From Phycisphaerales bacterium (lineage in GTDB: Bacteria > Planctomycetota > Phycisphaerae > Phycisphaerales > UBA1924): 64,000 nt of DNA. The stretch lies in the NCBI GenBank assembly GCA_020853975.1, contig JADYXW010000010.1, positions 23,016 to 87,015 on the forward strand, written 5' to 3'. Of the stretch, positions 59,800 to 64,000 are shown in pieces (within the stretch, counting starts at the first letter, position 1; each line of letters opens with the position of its first letter). The notes under the pieces are model-generated. The model saw only the letters and a list, made by a program, of their open reading frames with translations. It had not been told where the DNA came from and ran no database searches. Made by a program: the position numbers and the translations under genes.

Positions 59800-62772
59800 A
59801 TGCGCACACGCCGACTGCTGCTTCTGCTCGCGCTCGCCACCGTGCTTTTCGTCACATGCCGGGCGCACGGTCAGAGCCCCGACGCGGACCTGGCGGCGGT
59901 CGACCTGCGGTGCGAGCACCTCGAGAACCCGCTTGGGATCGGCGAGGTGGCACCCCGGCTCAGCTGGGGGCTGCGCTCGGCGGAGCGCGGGGCGACGCAG
60001 AGCGCGTACAGGGTGATGGTCGGGTCGACGGAAGAGTCGCTGCTGCGCGGGCGGCCGGACCTGTGGGACACCGGGCGTGTGGAGAGCGCGGAAACACAGT
60101 CGGTGGTGTATGGCGGCGCGGCGCTCAGACCGGGCGCGAAGTACTTTTGGAGGGTGCTCGCGTGGGACGGCCAGGGGCGTGCGGGCCCCTGGAGCGAGAC
60201 AGGGCACTGGGAACTTGGGCTGCTGTCGCGGGCGGACTGGACCGGGGAGTGGATGAACGCGGGGCCGAGCCGGGTGGGGGTGAACATCCGGCGGGCGGAG
60301 TATGCGGCGACGAACGGGGCGGCACGCGCGGACGTGACGGAGATCGTGCGGGGCCTGACCGCGCGGGGCGCGGCGATCGTCGCGAGCAACGATGCGATGG
60401 GGGGAGACCCGGCGTACGGGGTCAAGAAGCGGCTGGTCGTGGAGTACGAGGTGGGCGGGGTGGAGATGCGAGCGGAGGCGCCGGAGGGCGGGGCCGCGGT
60501 CTTGAACAACACGAAACTGCCCTATCTGCGGCGGGCGTTCAGGGTCGAGAAGCCGGTGCGGAGCGCGAGACTGCGCGCGTCGGCGCTGGGGCTGTACGAG
60601 CCCTGGCTCAACGGAGAGCGTGTGGGCGATGCGTGGCTCGCCCCGGGGTGGACGGACTATCGCGTGCGGGTGCATGCGCAGACCATCGACGTGACCGACG
60701 GGCTGAGGCAGGGCGAGAATGTCGTGGGGTTCATGGTGGGCCCGGGGTGGTACGCGGGGCGGGCGGGGCTGTTCCACGCGCGGGAGTTCTACGGGGGCGT
60801 TCCGGGCGTGATGGCGCAGCTCGACATCATCTACGAGGATGGCACGACAACACGGGTCGTGGGCGATGGATCGTGGGAGCGGCACGACGGGCCGATCATC
60901 GTGTCGGACATCATGGACGGCGAGGTGTACGACGCGCGGGGCGAGGTGCCGGGCTGGTGCGCCCCCGGCGCCGGGCCCGACAAAGGCGGCGGTTGGATGG
61001 CGGTGACGACGCGGGCGGAGACGGTGGCGATCGAGCCGCCCCCGGACCTGCCCGTGCGGGTGCTGGAGAGGCTTCCCGCGCGGAGCGTCCGGATGGCCTC
61101 GCCCGGGCGGTGGGTCTTTGACCTGGGGCAGAACATGGTGGGCGTGGCGCGGATCCGAGTGAAGGGAGACGCGGGCCGCGTGCTCACACTGCGGCACGCG
61201 GAGATGCTGAATCCGGACGGCACGCTGTATCTGGAGAATCTGCGCGGGGCGGCGGCGACGGATTCGTACGTCTGCCGCGGCAACGGTGAGGAGACGTGGT
61301 CGCCTCGCTTCACGTTCCACGGGTTCAGGTACGTGGAGGTGAGCGGGCTGGAGTCGGCGCCGGAGGTTGGGGCGGTGGAGGGGCTGGTGCTGGGGAGCGA
61401 CCTCCCCCCCACCGGCGAGTTCGAGTGCTCGGACTCGAGGCTAAACCGGCTGTACTCGAACATCGTGTGGGGGCTGCGGGGCAACTACGTGAGCATCCCG
61501 ACGGACTGCCCGCAGCGGGACGAGCGGATGGGCTGGATGGGCGACGCGCAGGCGTTCATCCCGACGGCGTCGCGGGTGGCGAACGTCGCGCCGTTCATGT
61601 CCAAGTGGATGGTGGACGTGCGTGATGCGCAGCGTGCGGACGGGGCCCACGCGGACGTGGCGCCGGTGATGAAGGGGCTCAGCTACGGCACGCCGGCGTG
61701 GGCGGACGCGGGCGTGATCGTGCCATGGGTGATCTACGAGGTGTACGGGGACCGGCGAATTCTGGAGAGGAACATCAACTCGATGAGGGCCTGGGTGGAA
61801 TGGTGCCGCGTGCACAGCACCGGGCTGATCCGGGACAAGGACCGGGGGAACGATTATGGGGACTGGCTGTCGATCGAGGCGGACACACCAAAGGACCTGA
61901 TCGGCACGGCGTATTTCGCCCGGAGTGCCGACCTGTTGGCGAGGTCGTACAACGCGCTGGGGCGCGAGGAGGAGGCGGCGAGGTACAGGGGGCTCTTCGA
62001 GGAAGTGCGCCGGGCGTTCGCCGCGAGGTTTGTCGCGGCCGATGCGACGGTGGCGAACGGGACGCAGACGTCGTATCTGCTGGCGTTGGGGTTTGACCTG
62101 GTGCCGCCGGAAAGGCGTGAGGACGCGATGGGGCACCTGCTGCGCGACCTGGAGTCGCGGGGGTGGAGGCTGAGCACGGGCTTCATCGGCGTGGGGCTGC
62201 TCCTGCCGACGCTGGACGACGCTGGCCACCCGGATGCGGCGTATCGGCTGCTGATGCAGGATGGGTTCCCGTCGTGGCTATTCAGTGTGAAGCACGGGGC
62301 GACGACTATCTGGGAGCGCTGGAACGGCTGGACGCCCGACAAGGGAATGAACGACCCGGGGATGAACTCGTTCAACCACTACGCGCTCGGCTCGTGCGGC
62401 GAGTGGCTCTTCACGGGCGTCGGGGGCATCCGCGCGGATGAGCCGGGGTTCGGCAGGTGCACGATCCGCCCCAGGATCGGGAGCGGGCTGACGTGGGCGA
62501 GGGCTTCGGTGCACACGGTGCGGGGGAAGATCGGCACGGCGTGGCGCCTGCAGGATGGGCGCGTGACGCTGCAGGTTTCGATTCCGGCGAACATGACCGC
62601 CACGGTGCACGTGCCGACGGCGGACCAGAGCTCGGTGCGGGAAGGTGGCGCGCCGATCGATCGCGTGACGGGAGTCCGCGTGGAACGGCGGGAGGAGGGC
62701 GCACTGGTGCTGCAGGTGGGGTCGGGCGAGTGGACGTTCGCCGCGGAAGCCCCGCGCGGCGCAGCGCGATAG
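59800..62772 (+). CDS. Alpha-L-rhamnosidase, glycoside hydrolase family 78
   Basis: 990 residues, exported (signal peptide about 1-24). Domain order: fibronectin-type beta domain (about 28-150), rhamnosidase N-terminal domain (170-385, LGLYEPWLNGERVGD), a concanavalin-like domain (390-500), the (alpha/alpha)6 catalytic domain (about 520-870) and a C-terminal beta domain. The general acid is Glu575 in DCPQRDERMGWMGDA and the likely base Glu839 in TIWERWNGW. It releases terminal L-rhamnose from plant, algal or bacterial polysaccharides. TACGCT (59764-59769) may be the -10 box, leaving a short leader with AAGAGGGG. No other carbohydrate genes are adjacent. Confidence 0.95.
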   Translation: MRTRRLLLLLALATVLFVTCRAHGQSPDADLAAVDLRCEHLENPLGIGEVAPRLSWGLRSAERGATQSAYRVMVGSTEESLLRGRPDLWDTGRVESAETQSVVYGGAALRPGAKYFWRVLAWDGQGRAGPWSETGHWELGLLSRADWTGEWMNAGPSRVGVNIRRAEYAATNGAARADVTEIVRGLTARGAAIVASNDAMGGDPAYGVKKRLVVEYEVGGVEMRAEAPEGGAAVLNNTKLPYLRRAFRVEKPVRSARLRASALGLYEPWLNGERVGDAWLAPGWTDYRVRVHAQTIDVTDGLRQGENVVGFMVGPGWYAGRAGLFHAREFYGGVPGVMAQLDIIYEDGTTTRVVGDGSWERHDGPIIVSDIMDGEVYDARGEVPGWCAPGAGPDKGGGWMAVTTRAETVAIEPPPDLPVRVLERLPARSVRMASPGRWVFDLGQNMVGVARIRVKGDAGRVLTLRHAEMLNPDGTLYLENLRGAAATDSYVCRGNGEETWSPRFTFHGFRYVEVSGLESAPEVGAVEGLVLGSDLPPTGEFECSDSRLNRLYSNIVWGLRGNYVSIPTDCPQRDERMGWMGDAQAFIPTASRVANVAPFMSKWMVDVRDAQRADGAHADVAPVMKGLSYGTPAWADAGVIVPWVIYEVYGDRRILERNINSMRAWVEWCRVHSTGLIRDKDRGNDYGDWLSIEADTPKDLIGTAYFARSADLLARSYNALGREEEAARYRGLFEEVRRAFAARFVAADATVANGTQTSYLLALGFDLVPPERREDAMGHLLRDLESRGWRLSTGFIGVGLLLPTLDDAGHPDAAYRLLMQDGFPSWLFSVKHGATTIWERWNGWTPDKGMNDPGMNSFNHYALGSCGEWLFTGVGGIRADEPGFGRCTIRPRIGSGLTWARASVHTVRGKIGTAWRLQDGRVTLQVSIPANMTATVHVPTADQSSVREGGAPIDRVTGVRVERREEGALVLQVGSGEWTFAAEAPRGAAR

Positions 62773-62810
62773 CCCGCGCGGCGGGGCCCGTGGAGAGAGC
62801 GCTCACGCAG

Positions 62811-62842
62811 CGGACCGGAGGGTCCGACGGAGCGGGTAGACT
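62811..62842 (+). promoter_or_regulatory. Inverted repeat plus -10-like element upstream of the small membrane gene
   Basis: CGGACC-GGAG-GGTCCG (62811-62826) is a perfect 6-bp inverted repeat. TAGACT follows at 62837-62842. The repeat would cover the -35 region, so it could be an operator; it could also be a weak hairpin after the rhamnosidase. Confidence 0.4.
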
Positions 62843-62889
62843 GTGCGCGTGCCCGGGGCTGTGTGAAGGCTCTCAGGAAGGGGACCGGC

Positions 62890-63090
62890 ATGGCGTTTCT
62901 GACGCACCTGTGGCTGCCGCTTTTGCTCTCGGGCGTGTTCGTGTGGATCGCGAGCGCGGTCGCGTGGATGGCGATAGGTCACCACAAGCAGGATCGGGAC
63001 GCGGTGCCCGGAGGGCCCGAGATGGAGCGGTCAGAGAGGAGAGAGGACTCGATGGCGAACGGAGGGACGGAGCGGGAGAAACGTGAATGA
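62890..63090 (+). CDS. Small membrane protein, possibly a truncated family member
   Basis: 66 residues. One membrane helix (about 8-32, LWLPLLLSGVFVWIASAVAWMAIG) is followed by HHKQDRDAVPGGPEM and a charged, disordered tail. The first half resembles a family of about 160-residue membrane proteins whose start reads 'LW.P.LLS...VF.AS...H', but the second membrane part is absent. ATG 62890 has AGGAAGGGG upstream. The stop overlaps the next start as ATGA. Confidence 0.6.
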   Translation: MAFLTHLWLPLLLSGVFVWIASAVAWMAIGHHKQDRDAVPGGPEMERSERREDSMANGGTEREKRE

Positions 63091-63686
63091 AGAACCAAAG
63101 CACGCGGGCATCGCGGCGCCCGCGCAAGGGAGGCGCCATCACGTGCGTCGCGGTACTCCGTGTGCCGCGGGCGGAGGCGGGGAAGCGGCCCACGTGGGCG
63201 TTCCTGGTGCTGCCCGCGGAGGCGAGCGCGGGGCTGCCCTCGCGGGGCCAGGTCTCGGCCTCGGGCACGGTCAACGGCGCGAAGTTCCGGGCGACGCTGG
63301 AGCCGGATGGGCGAGGCGGGCACTGGATGAAGGTCAGCCGCGTGCTGAGGCTCCGGGCCGGCGCGGAGCCCGGGGATAGTGTGCGCGTGGAGTTGACTCC
63401 TGCATCGGATGAGCCGGAGCCCCGCGTGCCGGCGGACTTTCGGCGGGCGCTGGCGGCGGCGGGGGCTAGGGTGCAGGCGGCGTGGCGTGGCATCACCCCG
63501 GCGGCGCGTCGGGATTTCGTGCATTGGGTGACGTCACCAAAGCGGGCGGACACGCGGGCCACGCGCATCGAGGTGGCGTGCGACATGCTCGCGAATGGAA
63601 AGCGGAGGCCTTGCTGCTTTGACCGCTCGGGGATGTACAGCGGGAGCATCTCGTGCCCCCTGGCCGAAGGGGAGGGCAGGTCATGA
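63087..63686 (+). CDS. DUF1905 plus YdeI/OmpD-associated domain protein
   Basis: 199 residues. Residues 20-105 match DUF1905 (TWAFLVLP, the V-S-A-SGTVNGAKFRATLEPDGRGGHWMKV block, AGAEPGDSVRVEL). Residues 110-185 match the YdeI/OmpD-associated domain (PADFRRALAAA, FVHWVTSPKRADTRATRIEVACDML), usually found together. The role is unclear; YdeI relatives are linked to peptide resistance. It is coupled to the preceding gene by ATGA. Confidence 0.82.
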   Translation: MKNQSTRASRRPRKGGAITCVAVLRVPRAEAGKRPTWAFLVLPAEASAGLPSRGQVSASGTVNGAKFRATLEPDGRGGHWMKVSRVLRLRAGAEPGDSVRVELTPASDEPEPRVPADFRRALAAAGARVQAAWRGITPAARRDFVHWVTSPKRADTRATRIEVACDMLANGKRRPCCFDRSGMYSGSISCPLAEGEGRS

Positions 63687-63861
63687 GCGGGTCAGCGCGG
63701 TGAGAGGCGGTTCCGCAGACGAGGCCGAGGCCTGTGGCCGGAGATGCTCGCTCGTTGGAACGTGCTGGGCTCCGAGGCGTCACACAGTGTCCGGCCCCAC
63801 GGCTTGCAGCCCCACGCCACCATGCCCGCGAACGGAGTCGGCGACGCTGGACAGCACACGC

Positions 63862-64000
63862 TGACCTTTCCCCCTGAAGACAGTCCAGGCGGAGTTTTAG
63901 ACTTCGGCCTGGATCAGGAGGATCAAGGCGATGGGCAGAAAGCGACATTCGGCGGCGGAAGTGATCCACAAGCTGCGGCAGGCGGACGTGGAGCTCGGGA
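63862..64000 (+). mobile_element. Left end of an IS3-family insertion sequence (runs off window)
   Basis: TGACCTTTCCCCCTGAAGAC at 63862 onward resembles the 5'-TGA...CCCC terminal repeats of IS3-family elements and stands 69 bases before a transposase start. The other end and any target duplication are outside the window. The 175 bases between the YdeI gene and this end hold nothing I can identify. Confidence 0.7.
63931..64000 (+). CDS. IS3-family transposase OrfA, N-terminal fragment
   Basis: Only 23 residues are visible: MGRKRHSAAEVIHKLRQADV then ELG. The 'KR(H/R)...EV(I/V).KLR.A...L' start is the helix-turn-helix N-terminus of IS3-family OrfA. AGGAGG lies 10 bases upstream. OrfB, normally made by frameshift, would be outside the window. 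Confidence 0.85.
   Translation, partial: MGRKRHSAAEVIHKLRQADVELG

Overview
This is a GC-rich (roughly 70%) chromosomal window that looks like a flagellated member of the Planctomycetota, most likely class Phycisphaerae. The basis is a set of lineage habits seen together: paired DUF1800/DUF1501 genes, a 'planctomycete cytochrome' PSCyt domain, alternative complex III, two proteins with short PEP-CTERM-like tails ending in Gly-Arg-Arg-Arg-Arg, an ECF sigma factor next to a large Ser/Thr kinase, and a FliW-CsrA-flagellin cluster. Nothing looks like a plasmid or phage; the only mobile DNA is an IS3-type element entering at the right edge.

Layout. 1-2330 (minus): respiratory alternative complex III subunits ActA and ActB (ActB runs off the left edge), divergent from heme A synthase ctaA (2584-4125). 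4224-7155: a DUF1800/DUF1501 export pair. 7143-12267 (minus): a PEP-CTERM-like protein, an M19 dipeptidase, a ThuA/DUF1080 protein and an FHA-GAF-SpoIIE phosphatase. 12319-18360: an SDR without the usual catalytic residues, an RMD1/DUF155 protein, an S9 peptidase, a 410-base gap with strong hairpins, and rpmH. 18415-22704 (minus): fbp-pxpB-pxpC-pxpA (class III FBPase and 5-oxoprolinase). 22787-24712: a PSCyt1/DUF1501 chimera. 24778-33293: flgI-flgJ-flgN-flgK-flgL-fliW-csrA-flagellin, closed by a strong terminator. 33457-37916: an AONS/KBL-family enzyme, rpmE, hutG-hutI and a DUF2071 protein. 37923-46384: metH, map, trpA, type III glutamine synthetase and a CAU-type tRNA. 46407-49675: ribH-nusB-ftsY divergent from truD. 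49669-56425 (minus): a large PEP-CTERM-like surface protein, kinase, ECF sigma factor and O-methyltransferase. 56482-63686: small genes, an ArsR/SRPBCC pair, a split YeeE/YedE transporter with a DUF2892 protein, a GH78 rhamnosidase and a DUF1905/YdeI protein. 63862-64000: the IS3-type end.

How it works together. The flagellar block is the most coherent system. A sigma-54-like -24/-12 element precedes flgI. The csrA leader contains several hairpins that expose GGA. The flagellin ribosome-binding site sits in the loop and 3' arm of a perfect 6-bp hairpin with loop ACGGAG, a textbook CsrA site. With FliW encoded upstream, this predicts the FliW-CsrA-flagellin homeostasis loop known from Bacillus and Campylobacter.

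A second window-wide signal is promoter architecture. At about ten non-operon starts a TAnnnT hexamer ends only 6-9 nt before the start codon and no Shine-Dalgarno is present, which predicts leaderless mRNAs. The clearest case is the arsR gene: TTGACA, 17 nt, TATAGT, ATG, with the -10 box inside a perfect 10-bp inverted repeat that also covers the start codon.

Limits: everything was read by eye. Family names rest on motifs and remembered family features. No alignment, folding or database search was run.
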